Source: Stutzerimonas stutzeri (lineage in GTDB: Bacteria > Pseudomonadota > Gammaproteobacteria > Pseudomonadales > Pseudomonadaceae). From it: a stretch of DNA of 64,000 bases. This document shows positions 38,549-54,316 of the stretch, in pieces. The stretch's first letter is position 1; each line of letters begins with the position of its first letter. The stretch is taken from positions 372,001 to 436,000 of the forward strand of contig NZ_JAMOHZ010000005.1 in NCBI RefSeq assembly GCF_024448715.1. Direction: 5' to 3'. The position numbers were made by a program, and so were the translations under genes. The notes beneath the pieces were generated by a model. That model searched no databases. It was not told where the DNA came from and worked only from the letters and a program-made list of their open reading frames with translations.

Positions 38549-39082
38549 TCACTGCTGCGTCAGCACCAGCTGTCCATCACGAAACGGAATCCTGTCACCC
38601 GGATCCCGATCCATCCGAACGCGACCGATTTCGCCATCCAGATCGTATTTGACGTCATAGCCGACGATATTGTCGTGGCTGTCTGTCACGGTATTGCAGC
38701 GAGTTTCGGTGGTGGTGTAGGTATCATTCGCCTGCATCCGGCCCTGCACCTGATTACCGGCATAACCGCCACCTACCGCACCGGCAACCGTGGCGATTTT
38801 CTTGCCATTACCGCCACCGATCTGGTTACCGAGCAAGCCACCTACGACCGCACCTACCGCCGTACCGGCAATTCGATTGGTATCCTGCACGGGCTTCTGC
38901 CGTGTAACTGTCACCTCTTTGCAGACCTCACGAGGTGTCTTGATGGTTTCCTTGATTGGCTCGACCGCCAGCACTTCGGCGAACTGCGGTCCTCGACCAA
39001 CCATCGTATAGGTAGCGAATGCACCACCCGCGGTGACTATTACGGCCCCAAGAACGGCACCAACCAGCATTGACTTATTCAC
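38549..39082 (-). CDS. Glycine-zipper 2TM domain protein
   Basis: 177 residues. An N-terminal hydrophobic segment (about 5-30, SMLVGAVLGAVIVTAGGAFA) is an anchor or signal without a lipobox. The centre carries the glycine-zipper double helix GTAVGAVVGGLLGNQIGGG and AGAVGGGYAGNQVQGRMQ (about 73-110) known from SlyB/Rickettsia 17-kDa type proteins. The C-terminal beta domain has GYDVKYDLDGEIG. Envelope location is likely; function unknown. It is separated from secF by 80 bases. Confidence 0.83.
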   Translation of the reverse strand: MNKSMLVGAVLGAVIVTAGGAFATYTMVGRGPQFAEVLAVEPIKETIKTPREVCKEVTVTRQKPVQDTNRIAGTAVGAVVGGLLGNQIGGGNGKKIATVAGAVGGGYAGNQVQGRMQANDTYTTTETRCNTVTDSHDNIVGYDVKYDLDGEIGRVRMDRDPGDRIPFRDGQLVLTQQ

Positions 39083-39162
39083 TGAGTCTTCCTTCTTCTG
39101 ACGGACAAAAGCCCGCTGCGGCGCAATTCGACCAATCAGTCCATCAGAAGTTCAAAAACCAC

Positions 39163-40071
39163 TCAGGGACGCTCGTCGACCTCTTCGACAACAGGCGGAA
39201 TCAGATCATCGCGACTAAGCTTGAGCCAGATGAGGAAGATGCTGGCGACATAAACAGACGAATAAGTTCCCGCCCCAACTCCAATGATCAGCGCCAGCGA
39301 GAAGCCCCACAGGTTTTCGCCACCGAACACCATCAACGCCAAAACCGCCAACAAGGTGGAGACCGACGTCGCTAACGTTCGAAGCAAGGTCTGAGTGGTG
39401 GAGATGTTGATGTTTTCGATCAACTCGGCCTTGCGCAGCAGCCGGAAGTTTTCCCGTATGCGGTCAAATATCACGATGGTGTCGTTGAGCGAGTATCCGA
39501 TGACCGCGAGCACTGCGGCGAGTACCGTCAGATCGAAAGAAATCTCGAAAAACGAAAAAACCCCCAGCACTACGATCACATCGTGAAACAGCGACAGCAC
39601 GGCTCCGAAGCCAAACTTCCATTGAAAGCGAAAGGCGACGTAGACGAGAATACCGCCAAGGGCGAGCAACATGCCCAGCCCGCCCTGATCGCGTAACTCC
39701 TCGCCCACAGCCGGACCGACAAACTCGGCGCGCTTGACCGTAATTGCGCCGGCGGCCTCATCACCACGCAACGCCTCAGCGATACGTTCGCCCAACAATG
39801 GATCGTCGCCCGGCATCCGCACCAGTACGTCGGTCGTAGCACCGAAGCTCTGCACTACAGCGTCCTCGTAGCCGGAACGGGAAAGCTGCGTCCGCACCTC
39901 TTCCAAGGCCACCGGCTGCTCGTACGAGAGCTCGATCAACGTTCCACCGGTGAAATCCAGGCCAAAGTTCAGCCCCTTTACCGCTAGGCTACCGAGCGAA
40001 GCAAGCGTGAGCAGCACAGTCAGAGCAAACGCCACATGGCGAACGCCCATGAAGTTGATTACGCGTTTCAT
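39163..40071 (-). CDS. secF: Protein translocase subunit SecF
   Basis: Inner-membrane partner of SecD using the proton gradient to pull proteins through SecYEG. 302 residues, six transmembrane helices with a periplasmic domain between helices 1 and 2. Seen: GLNFGLDFTGGTLIE (about 34-48), VIGYSLNDTIVIFDRIREN (about 195-213). Start at MKRVINFMGVRH; longer frame to 40116 overlaps secD. Tight run with secD and yajC. Confidence 0.97.
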   Translation of the reverse strand: MKRVINFMGVRHVAFALTVLLTLASLGSLAVKGLNFGLDFTGGTLIELSYEQPVALEEVRTQLSRSGYEDAVVQSFGATTDVLVRMPGDDPLLGERIAEALRGDEAAGAITVKRAEFVGPAVGEELRDQGGLGMLLALGGILVYVAFRFQWKFGFGAVLSLFHDVIVVLGVFSFFEISFDLTVLAAVLAVIGYSLNDTIVIFDRIRENFRLLRKAELIENINISTTQTLLRTLATSVSTLLAVLALMVFGGENLWGFSLALIIGVGAGTYSSVYVASIFLIWLKLSRDDLIPPVVEEVDERP

Positions 40072-40084
40072 CGTGCTAAGCCCC

Positions 40085-41953
40085 TTAAATCCACAATTTC
40101 TTGAGATCGCGGCCACCGTAGATCAGATTGACCATGGCACGGGTCACGATGATTGCAGTGAACATGGAAGTCAGAATCCCGAGTGAAAGCGTGACAGCAA
40201 AACCTTTGATCGGACCGGTGCCCATGGCAAACAGAATGCCCCCAACCAGCAATGTGGTCAGGTTTCCGTCGACAATCGCCGAGAACGCCCGATCGAAACC
40301 TTCGTGAATAGCTCGCTGGATCGACATGCCGTTGGCTATCTCCTCCCTTATACGAGAGAAAATAAGCACGTTGGCGTCCACCGCCATACCCATGGTGAGC
40401 ACGATACCGGCGATACCCGGCAATGTCAGAGTCGCACCCAGCAGTGACATCAACGCGGTCAGCACAACCATATTGAACATCAGCGCAACGGTCGCCAGAA
40501 CACCGAAGAACTTGTAGATCAGCACCATGAAAACCGCGACGAAGAGAAAGCCCCACATTGCAGCTTCAACGCCGAGCTTGATGTTCTCCGCACCAAGGCT
40601 TGGTCCAATGGTGCGCTCTTCGGCAAAGTACATAGGCGCTGCAAGCCCACCAGCACGAAGCAGCAGCGCCAGCTCGGAGGACTCGCCTTGGCCATCGAGA
40701 CCAGTGATACGGAACTGACTGCCCAGCGGTGATTGAATGGTCGCCAGGCTGATGATCTTCTTCTCTTCCTGGAAGGTCTCGACGCGCACTTCTTGCTCGA
40801 CGCCGTCGACCATCTGCTTGACGTAACGCGTGGTCGGACGCTGCTCGATAAAGATTACCGCCATGCTGCGGCCGACGTTGTTGCGCGTGGCGCGATTCAT
40901 CAGATCGCCGCCATGACCATCCAGGCGGATGTTAACCTGCGGGCGACCATTCTCGTCGTAGCTGGCCTGAGCGTCGGTGACTTGATCACCGGTGATGATC
41001 AGACTGCGCTCCAATTGAACAGGCGGACGGCCCTCCTGACGGAACTCGAAGGTTTCGGTCGTCGCGCGCGGCGCATCGGGCTCGGCAGCGAGGCGGAACT
41101 CCAGATTCGCGGTCTTGCCTAGAATACGCTTGGCTTCTGCAGTGTCCTGTACGCCCGGCAGTTCGACAACGATGCGGTTAGCACCTTGACGCTGAACCAG
41201 GGGCTCGGAGACACCCAATTCATTGACCCGATTACGGACGGTCGTCAGGTTCTGCTTGATCGAGTACTCACGAATCTCAGCCAGCTTGGCTTCGGTGATA
41301 GCCAGGCGTAGCACTTGCTGGCCATTGCGCTCGGTGGAGGTTAGGTCGAAATCGTTGAAATTCTTACGGATCAGCGACTGAGCCGCCGATAGGGTCGCCT
41401 CATCGGCGAAACCGAGCTGCACCGCGTTGGGTGCCTGGGGAAGACTGCGATAACGCACGCGTTCTTTGCGCAGCAGACTCTTGACCTCGCCTTCATAGAC
41501 GTTGAGGCGCGTCTCGATGGCCTTGTCCATGTCGACTTCGAGCAAAAAGTGCACGCCGCCGGACAGGTCCAACCCCAGCTTCATCGGGCTCGCGCCCAAG
41601 TTGCGCAACCAATCGGGCGTAGTGGGCGCCAGATTGAGCGCAACCACGTAAGCATCGCCCAGCGCACGACGAACCACATCCTTGGCCGGCAGCTGGTCGT
41701 CCTGATCGGTCAGTCGCAACAGGCCGCCGCGGCCCTGCTCGTCCAGACTCGTCGCCTTGACGTCAATGCCGGCCTCGACGAGCGCCTTGCTGGCGCGATC
41801 GAGATCGGCTTCGGTGACCTCGAGCGAGGTCGTAGCGCCGGTGATCTGAACTGCCGGATCGTCCGGGTAAAGGTTAGGTGCCGAGTAGATGACCGCAATT
41901 CCTAGCGCGACCAATATCAGCAGGTACTTCCAAAGGGGGAATCTATTGAGCAT
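40085..41953 (-). CDS. secD: Protein translocase subunit SecD
   Basis: 622 residues. N-terminal helix, large periplasmic P1 domain (about 30-440), five C-terminal transmembrane helices. Motifs: LGLDLSGGVHFLLEVD (about 128-143), GMAVDANVLIFSRIREE (about 525-541) and MGTGPIKGFAVTLSLGI. Thirteen bases precede secF and 67 follow yajC, so the three form one operon. Confidence 0.98.
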   Translation of the reverse strand: MLNRFPLWKYLLILVALGIAVIYSAPNLYPDDPAVQITGATTSLEVTEADLDRASKALVEAGIDVKATSLDEQGRGGLLRLTDQDDQLPAKDVVRRALGDAYVVALNLAPTTPDWLRNLGASPMKLGLDLSGGVHFLLEVDMDKAIETRLNVYEGEVKSLLRKERVRYRSLPQAPNAVQLGFADEATLSAAQSLIRKNFNDFDLTSTERNGQQVLRLAITEAKLAEIREYSIKQNLTTVRNRVNELGVSEPLVQRQGANRIVVELPGVQDTAEAKRILGKTANLEFRLAAEPDAPRATTETFEFRQEGRPPVQLERSLIITGDQVTDAQASYDENGRPQVNIRLDGHGGDLMNRATRNNVGRSMAVIFIEQRPTTRYVKQMVDGVEQEVRVETFQEEKKIISLATIQSPLGSQFRITGLDGQGESSELALLLRAGGLAAPMYFAEERTIGPSLGAENIKLGVEAAMWGFLFVAVFMVLIYKFFGVLATVALMFNMVVLTALMSLLGATLTLPGIAGIVLTMGMAVDANVLIFSRIREEIANGMSIQRAIHEGFDRAFSAIVDGNLTTLLVGGILFAMGTGPIKGFAVTLSLGILTSMFTAIIVTRAMVNLIYGGRDLKKLWI

Positions 41954-42020
41954 GACGCAGCCCGTCTAATGACGCGGGGCGCCTTGCGCGCCCCGTCGTT
42001 AGTGTTGAGTAGAAGTCAGC

Positions 42021-42350
42021 TCAGATGGCTTTCAACGTGCCCTTGGGCAGCGTTGCGGCAATCGCCACCTTCTGGAACTTCAGCTCCACCGAATCGGAAA
42101 CTTCGATCACGACGAAGTCGTCGGATACTTTGGTGACCTTGCCCGCGATGCCGCCAGAGGTAACCACTTCGTCGCCCTTCTGCAGGCCGCCGATGAGGTT
42201 CTTGTGCTCTTTGGCGCGTTTAGCCTGCGGACGCCAGATCATCAGATAGAAGATGACCAGAAAGCCGACCAGAAACAGCCACTCGAAACCACTACCAGCG
42301 GGACCAGCGGCAGCCTCTTGAGCGTAGGCGGCGGGAATCAGAAAGCTCAT
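42021..42350 (-). CDS. yajC: Sec accessory membrane protein YajC
   Basis: 109 residues with one transmembrane helix (about 21-41, FEWLFLVGFLVIFYLMIW) followed by the conserved RPQAKRAKEHKNLIGGLQ and GDEVVTSGGIAGKV. Partner of SecDF. CAGGAG lies 8 bases before the ATG. 40 bases separate it from tgt. Confidence 0.96.
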   Translation of the reverse strand: MSFLIPAAYAQEAAAGPAGSGFEWLFLVGFLVIFYLMIWRPQAKRAKEHKNLIGGLQKGDEVVTSGGIAGKVTKVSDDFVVIEVSDSVELKFQKVAIAATLPKGTLKAI

Positions 42351-42390
42351 GTAGCACTCCTGTTGCAGAGATCAGTTAGTTATGGATTCG

Positions 42391-44570
<2,180 letters not shown>

Positions 44571-44645
44571 TGAAAATTTGATCAGCACAGGGCTTTGGGG
44601 GCGCAAATCTTAGCGGAAACACCTCAATCTGACCACGCCAGACGA

Positions 44646-44674
44646 TTGACCGCCTCGTATCGCATCCCTATACT
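44646..44674 (+). promoter_or_regulatory. tRNA-Leu promoter
   Basis: TTGACC (44646-44651), 17 bases, TATACT (44669-44674), followed by a GC-rich discriminator GCGCCGCC as expected for growth-rate control. Transcription would start about 7 bases before the mature tRNA. Confidence 0.8.
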
Positions 44675-44687
44675 GCGCCGCCACTGT

Positions 44688-44774
44688 GCCTCGATGGCGG
44701 AATCGGTAGACGCAGCGGATTCAAAATCCGCCGTTGGTAACAACGTGAGAGTTCGAGTCTCTCTCGAGGCACCA
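44688..44774 (+). tRNA. tRNA-Leu (anticodon CAA)
   Basis: 87 bases with encoded CCA. Acceptor stem GCCTCGA/TCGAGGC pairs fully. Anticodon arm GCGGA-TTCAAAA-TCCGC gives CAA, reading UUG. A long variable arm (CGTTGGTAACAACG) marks class II, and the T-loop GTTCGAGTC is canonical. A promoter lies just upstream. It is not part of an array; no other tRNA was found. Confidence 0.96.
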
Positions 44775-45217
44775 TAATCAGCACCACAGGCAGCCGAAGC
44801 CTTTGGTATGGGGAGCCGCACAGCAGTAGCGGCACCACCCTTCGCAGCACGCTTCATCGGGTCGACGTAGCGGTGGGACACTCAAAGCCGTCGCTACAAA
44901 CGGCATCGTCGCGATTCAACTGGCACCATCGAAGGTGGTCCGGGCGAATCGGTAAAGTACACCGCAACACTTCAATCCGCTGAAAAAGCGCCGCTTGCAG
45001 CGGGCAAATTCTATGACTCCAAGGGCTTGGCATCGGCCGGCGAGTTATCGTAGAGTGTGCCCACTGTGTTTGCATGGGTCGCCGTTGAATCGTGACCTGG
45101 TGCAGTAGATCTTCAGATCCGCTACATCCCGCTCGACTCTTTACTCCTTGCAACCAGTCTCCGCTTTCTGCCCTATGCAGAGGCGTTTCTACTATTGAGT
45201 TTCAAGGACACAAAGCT
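44775..45217 (+). promoter_or_regulatory. 443-base region with long leader of the cold-shock gene
   Basis: No gene supported. A promoter candidate TTGGCA (45027-45032), 18 bases, TAGAGT (45051-45056) would give a leader of about 155 bases before the ATG at 45218, similar to known cspA leaders. No strong terminator follows the tRNA. Confidence 0.5.
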
Positions 45218-45430
45218 ATGTCGAATCGTCAGAACGGTACCGTCAAGTGGTTTAACGACGAGAAAGGTTTTGGTTTCATCACTCCCGAAAGCGGTCCGGA
45301 TCTGTTCGTGCACTTCCGCGCGATCGAAGGCAACGGCTTCAAGAGCCTGAAAGAAGGCCAGAAAGTTAGCTTCATCGCTGTGCAAGGTCAAAAAGGCATG
45401 CAGGCTGACCAGGTTCAAGTCCAGGAATAA
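45218..45430 (+). CDS. CspA-family cold-shock protein
   Basis: 70-residue OB-fold protein that binds single-stranded RNA and DNA and melts RNA structure. RNP1 (KGFGFITPE, about 20-28) and RNP2 (DLFVHF, about 34-39) are intact. Start at [12 protein letters not shown] with AAGGA upstream; a frame back to 45092 is the leader region. Ends at a strong terminator. Whether it is cold-induced or constitutive cannot be told from sequence. Confidence 0.96.
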   Translation: MSNRQNGTVKWFNDEKGFGFITPESGPDLFVHFRAIEGNGFKSLKEGQKVSFIAVQGQKGMQADQVQVQE

Positions 45431-45440
45431 GCCCCGCTCC

Positions 45441-45476
45441 GAAAAGCCCCTGATGGCAGCATCAGGGGCTTTTTTA
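45441..45476 (+). terminator. Intrinsic terminator of the cold-shock gene
   Basis: 14-base perfect stem, AAAAGCCCCTGATG/CATCAGGGGCTTTT, around a GCAG loop (45442-45473), running into TTTTTT. Confidence 0.93.
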
Positions 45477-45525
45477 TGCGCGCGATTCCGTAGAATGCGC
45501 GACTGCCATTTTCAGCGAGACGCCC

Positions 45526-46023
45526 ATGCGCAACCACCTCCTCAACCCACAAGGTCAGTTCCCAGCCGCCGGCCTGATCCGTCGACTCGCCGCATTCTTC
45601 TACGATTCGTTTCTTTCGATCGCGCTGATGATGGTGGTTACGCTGTTCTACCAGCAGGTCCTACTGCGCCTGTTCTATGGCAGCGAAGGGCTCAAGGCGC
45701 TGGCAGAAACCGGCGGACTGGATATTGACCCAATCCTGTCTACCCTGCTGCTGTTCAGCCTGTTTGGCTTCTTTGCCAAGTTCTGGACGCATAACGGTCA
45801 AACGCTCGGCATGCAGGTCTGGGGGGTGCGCATCCAGAATGCTGACGGCAGCGCCATCGACCTCTGGCAGGCACTGCTGCGTTTCCTGATCGCCATCATC
45901 TCCTGGCTTGCCTTCGGCCTGGGCTATTGGTGGATGCTTTGGGATAAGCAGCGCCGCACCTGGCACGACATTTACTCGGAGAGCCAGGTCGTTCAGTTAC
46001 CGAAGAACATCCACAAGAAATAG
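45526..46023 (+). CDS. RDD-family membrane protein
   Basis: 165 residues with an RDD domain: conserved Arg in AAGLIRRLAAFFYDSFLSIALM (about 14-35), two to three transmembrane helices, and the Gln-Thr-Leu/Gly-Met motif GQTLGMQVWGVRI (about 92-104). Function in this family is mostly unknown; some are Na+/H+ antiporters. Convergent with lptG; the 104-base gap carries a diverged repeat of family A type. Confidence 0.88.
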   Translation: MRNHLLNPQGQFPAAGLIRRLAAFFYDSFLSIALMMVVTLFYQQVLLRLFYGSEGLKALAETGGLDIDPILSTLLLFSLFGFFAKFWTHNGQTLGMQVWGVRIQNADGSAIDLWQALLRFLIAIISWLAFGLGYWWMLWDKQRRTWHDIYSESQVVQLPKNIHKK

Positions 46024-46127
46024 GCTGGGGCTGGAAAGCGTTCGGTTTCACGCCAGATCGCCATGCTTTTCCTCGCAGCTGCTTTCGCCCCAGCTTCAGC
46101 CTCCAGCGCGCTTGTCGTCTGCCTCGC

Positions 46128-47189
46128 TTAACCTGCCCGCCGCAACAACCAGACACCCACCAGCGCACAGATACCGGCCGGGACCGCCACCGCCAGCAAC
46201 GGCGAGAAGCCGAACACCTGGCTGGCGGGGCCTAGCAAATCCTGCAGAATGCGGAACACGAAGCCGACGATGACCCCGGTAAAGATGCGCTGCCCAAGGG
46301 TGACCGAGCGCAACGGACCGAAGATGAACGAGATTGCCAGCAACACCAAGGCCACCGTTACTGCCGGCTGCAACACCTTGCTCCAGAACGCCAGCCAATA
46401 GCGCCCGTTATTCAGGCCCTGGTCGCCCAGATAATGGATATAGCTCCACAGCCCAGTGATGGACAAGGCGTCAGGCTCCATCACTACCGTGCCAACCAGC
46501 TGCGGTGTCAGTTGCACATCCCAGCGCTCGTCAGCAGCCTTGGTCACCTCAGTGTGATCGCCGCGAAAATGTGTTGTGGCGACATCACTGAGCTGCCAGT
46601 GGTCCTCGTCGTAGCGCGCCCGGCGAGCGAAGCTGGCCGATAACAGCTGCCGTTGATCATCGAAGCGGTAGCGGGTAATGCCGAGTAGCAAACCGCTCGG
46701 CTGTACCGCGTTGATATGCACGAATTCGTCGCCTTGCCGATGCCAGAGGCCGCGCTTGCTGCTTTGCGCCTCACCTGCACCCTGCGCCGATGAACGACTG
46801 GCCTGAGCGATGTTTTCACTCCAAGGCGCCACATACTCACCGATCAGCACGCCGATAAGCATCAGCAACAGCATCGGCTTCATCACGGCCAGCACGATGC
46901 GCCCGAGGGACACGCCGGCGGCACGCATGATGGTCAGTTCGCTGCTGCTGGCAAGCGTGCCGAGGCCGATGAGACAACCAATCAAAGCCGCCATCGGCAA
47001 CATTTCGTAGATTCGCGCAGGCGTCGTGAGCAGCACGTAGACAGCAGCATTCAACGTGCCGTAGCTGCCCTTCACATCGCCCAGCTCGTCGATAAATGCG
47101 AACAGTAGCGCAAGCCCGACGATAATGCCGAGCACGGTCAGAATCGCCAGCAGCACATGACTGCCGATATAGCGATCTAGCTTACGCAT
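46128..47189 (-). CDS. lptG: LPS export permease LptG
   Basis: Inner-membrane subunit of the LptB2FG ABC transporter that extracts LPS. 353 residues, six transmembrane helices with a periplasmic beta-jellyroll between helices 3 and 4. Start MRKLDRYIGSHVLLA matches the family. Its ATG overlaps the lptF stop by 8 bases. Confidence 0.96.
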   Translation of the reverse strand: MRKLDRYIGSHVLLAILTVLGIIVGLALLFAFIDELGDVKGSYGTLNAAVYVLLTTPARIYEMLPMAALIGCLIGLGTLASSSELTIMRAAGVSLGRIVLAVMKPMLLLMLIGVLIGEYVAPWSENIAQASRSSAQGAGEAQSSKRGLWHRQGDEFVHINAVQPSGLLLGITRYRFDDQRQLLSASFARRARYDEDHWQLSDVATTHFRGDHTEVTKAADERWDVQLTPQLVGTVVMEPDALSITGLWSYIHYLGDQGLNNGRYWLAFWSKVLQPAVTVALVLLAISFIFGPLRSVTLGQRIFTGVIVGFVFRILQDLLGPASQVFGFSPLLAVAVPAGICALVGVWLLRRAG

Positions 47190-48312
47190 GGGCCACCCCC
47201 GACATCGCGCGGCGCTTGCTGATAGCGAGTCTCAGCGGTTCCCAATAGAGCATCAACATCCCGATCGCAAAGAAGAGTCCATGCACCCACCAAAGCCCCA
47301 ATGTCGCAGGAATTCGCCCCTTGTCCAGCCAGCCACGAGCAGCGATCAGCAACGCCAGGTAAGTCATGTACAGGAGAATGGCGGGTAGCAGCTTGAGAAA
47401 GCGGCCCTGACGCGGGTTCACTTTCGACAGCGGTACCGCCAGCAACGTGACGATAAATACCAGCAGTGGCAACGACAGCCGCCATTGCAGCTCGGACTGC
47501 AGCCGAATGTCATCACTGCCAAGCAGTTCGCTAGTAGGCAGTGCTTCGCGCTCGCTCAGCTCGATACTGACTTCCGGCTTGGGCAGCAGCACACCGTAAG
47601 TGTCGTACTGGATCGCCCGATAATTGGCCTGACCAGGATTACCGTCATAGCGATAGCCATTTTCCAGAATCAGGTAGCGGCTTCCGTCAGGCTGGATTTC
47701 CTGGCGACCACTTTCTGCCACCAGCACGGATAGCCCGCGTTTTTCGCCTGTGGCGCTGGAGAGATTGGTCTCGGATATGAAAACACCGGCGAGTTCAGTG
47801 CGATCTGCGGTCAGCTCGCGGGTATAGGTCACGCGGGTGCCGTCGCGCAGGGTCTGGAAACGGCCCGGCACCAACGTATCGAACTCGGTCAGGGAATCCT
47901 GCTCATTGAGGATGCGATCGACCTCACCAACACCCTGCGGTGCCAACCCAAGACTCAGCCAGCCAACCAGCGCGGCAATCAGCGCGGCCGGGGCCAGGCT
48001 GTAAACCAGCAGGCGGCGCTGGCTCATACCCGTTGCGGAGAGAACAGTCATCTCGCTATCCAGGTAGAGCCGACCGTAAGCCAACAGAATGCCGAGAAAC
48101 AGGCCCAGCGGGAGGATCAGCTGGAGAAAGCCCGGCAGGCGAAAACCCATGATCATCAGCAGCACGCCCGGATCGAGCAGCCCCTGCGCGGCCTGCGCCA
48201 GGTATTTGATAAAGCGCCCGCTCATGATGATCACCAGCAACACGGCACTAACGGCACTCAGGGTGACCAGAAGCTCACGGGATAGGTAACGAAAGACGAT
48301 CAAACCGGACAC
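47182..48312 (-). CDS. lptF: LPS export permease LptF
   Basis: 376-residue partner of LptG. N-terminal FRYLSRELLVTLSAVS, conserved first-helix region, periplasmic jellyroll (about 120-270) and three C-terminal helices. Divergent from pepA over 179 bases, a conserved arrangement in gammaproteobacteria. Confidence 0.96.
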   Translation of the reverse strand: MSGLIVFRYLSRELLVTLSAVSAVLLVIIMSGRFIKYLAQAAQGLLDPGVLLMIMGFRLPGFLQLILPLGLFLGILLAYGRLYLDSEMTVLSATGMSQRRLLVYSLAPAALIAALVGWLSLGLAPQGVGEVDRILNEQDSLTEFDTLVPGRFQTLRDGTRVTYTRELTADRTELAGVFISETNLSSATGEKRGLSVLVAESGRQEIQPDGSRYLILENGYRYDGNPGQANYRAIQYDTYGVLLPKPEVSIELSEREALPTSELLGSDDIRLQSELQWRLSLPLLVFIVTLLAVPLSKVNPRQGRFLKLLPAILLYMTYLALLIAARGWLDKGRIPATLGLWWVHGLFFAIGMLMLYWEPLRLAISKRRAMSGVAHA

Positions 48313-48395
48313 TCCAGGGTTGTCAGGCTCCGGCGGCTACGCTCAAACTAGCTGCCAAGTAGCCGGTCCGCCCGCAACAGGACGTTGGAGAATAA

Positions 48396-49985
<1,590 letters not shown>

Positions 49986-50007
49986 GGCACGCGGACGGAA
50001 CCTCGGC

Positions 50008-50427
50008 ATGACACGTATCGAGTTCTACGTATTGCCTGATAGCGAACCGGCAGGCCGCGCCAGAGCGGCCTGCCAGCTGGCAAGCAAAGGCTGGCAGCAC
50101 GGCATGGCGGTATTCATCCGCTGCCATGACACCAGCCAATGCGCCGAACTGGATGAGTTGCTCTGGAGCTTCCGTGCCGAACGCTTCGTCCCGCATGATT
50201 TACACGAAGACGATCCGCATGCCCCGGTGGTGATAGGTATGGAGCAGCCACCGACGACAGCGCAGGGCCTGTTGATCAATCTTTCGCCGACGCTGTCACC
50301 CCATACCGACCAGTTCAGCCGCGTGATCGAGATCGTCAATCAGCAGCCGGAGATGCTGACCGTTTGCCGCGACAATTTTCGCCTCTATCGCCAGCGCGGC
50401 TATGATCCGAAGAGAGTCGAACTGTAG
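50008..50427 (+). CDS. holC: DNA polymerase III subunit chi
   Basis: 139 residues. Chi links the clamp loader (via psi) to SSB on lagging-strand DNA. The N-terminal TRIEFYVLPDSEPAGRARAACQL and C-terminal NQQPEMLTVCRDNFRLYRQRGYD match the HolC family. Conserved position after pepA and before valS. Confidence 0.95.
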   Translation: MTRIEFYVLPDSEPAGRARAACQLASKGWQHGMAVFIRCHDTSQCAELDELLWSFRAERFVPHDLHEDDPHAPVVIGMEQPPTTAQGLLINLSPTLSPHTDQFSRVIEIVNQQPEMLTVCRDNFRLYRQRGYDPKRVEL

Positions 50428-50556
50428 CGTCAGCAACGGCGGACGCAGCGAACTCCTCGCCTCAGTGACGGGTCAACAAAGATAGTATCGGGCCACAAGC
50501 CCGTTCAGGAGCATCACTTACCGCCTGGATGCTCAACTCCCCGGAACCAACCGTAC

Positions 50557-50925
50557 ATGACGCCAACGCCACCTCGTAAGCCCACCCACCTGCTCGATGA
50601 TCTGGAGTCAATTCGCGCCCTGCTCGGCGATCAGGACCCACCGATGCTGAGCGAGAAGCTGGATCCGGACAGCATTCCCGTGCTGTCCGAAGTTGTTGAA
50701 AGCGAGCCCTCCATAGCGACACCGAGTGACGTAGAGTCCCGAGAGCCAGCCGTACGCACGGCCTTTCGCACCCTTGCCGAACGCCATCTCGATCATGAAT
50801 TGCGCACCGCTGCACAGCTGATCTTGCAGGAAGTAATCGATGATTTCGTGCCGCAGATGGAAGCCGAACTGCGCCGCCGGCTGGAGTCGCGCGCCGAAAA
50901 ACTGATCAAGTCTCACCGCCCCTGA
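50557..50925 (+). CDS. Conserved hypothetical protein between holC and valS
   Basis: 122-residue soluble acidic protein. The N-terminal half is Pro/Ser/Glu-rich and likely disordered; the C-terminal half (about 65-120) is predicted helical with LRTAAQLILQEVIDDFVPQMEAEL and a basic tail. A conserved gene in this exact position in Pseudomonas, but no function is known to me. Weak GGAA upstream of the ATG. Coding bias and conserved locus support it as real. Confidence 0.75.
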   Translation: MTPTPPRKPTHLLDDLESIRALLGDQDPPMLSEKLDPDSIPVLSEVVESEPSIATPSDVESREPAVRTAFRTLAERHLDHELRTAAQLILQEVIDDFVPQMEAELRRRLESRAEKLIKSHRP

Positions 50926-51098
50926 TGCGTCGATACCGCAAAGCGCACCTTCACTGACAGCGCCCCTGCGCGTCGCCCCAGACCCAACCGAGTTATCCAC
51001 GGCGGCAAGACAAAAGCGGCATTGCGGTTCTGCCGCTGGCACACTTTGCCTTTATACTTGCCCGCTTTTCCGATTAGCCGTTCTAAGGGTCCCGCCGC

Positions 51099-53963
<2,865 letters not shown>

Positions 53964-53971
53964 TGAAACTG

Positions 53972-54006
53972 AAGGCCAGTACTTGATGTGCTGGCCTTTT
54001 TTGTTT
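53972..54006 (+). terminator. Intrinsic terminator after valS
   Basis: AAGGCCAG/CTGGCCTT (53972-53979/53991-53998) with an 11-base loop and a T-run. Confidence 0.88.
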
Positions 54007-54316
54007 GGGCGCCCTCTTGGTTGAGTAAGGGCTACCGGTACCGCTACTTCTTTGTGTAGCACCACGAAAATATCAAATAAAAACCGGCAGGCTCGAACCG
54101 ACGCACAAAGCTCTACGACATGAAGTAAGCACTCCCCGGAAGTGGCCCTAACAGTCCCGCTGAGCGCGCAGCCGTTCGCATGCGGGCGTCACCCTTTCGT
54201 ATTGCGGTTTTTCAGACTTCATATTCGAACAGCCAACTGCCCATCTTGAGCCTGTCATTACCGAGCTGACGACGCGTCCGTCGAGCCCAGTCTGGTTCTC
54301 AATATGGAGCCCCCCG
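54007..54316. other. 310-base spacer upstream of nhaD
   Basis: No supported gene. It includes an AT-rich stretch (54065-54084), a minus-strand segment resembling a tRNA T-arm (GGTTCGAGCC, about 54090-54099) without the rest of a tRNA, and a small hairpin CGACG/CGTCG near 54270 before the nhaD start. Confidence 0.4.

Noticed and set aside
44624-44881. Minus-strand frame over the tRNA-Leu region
   Set aside because: It runs across a certain tRNA gene and has no ribosome site.
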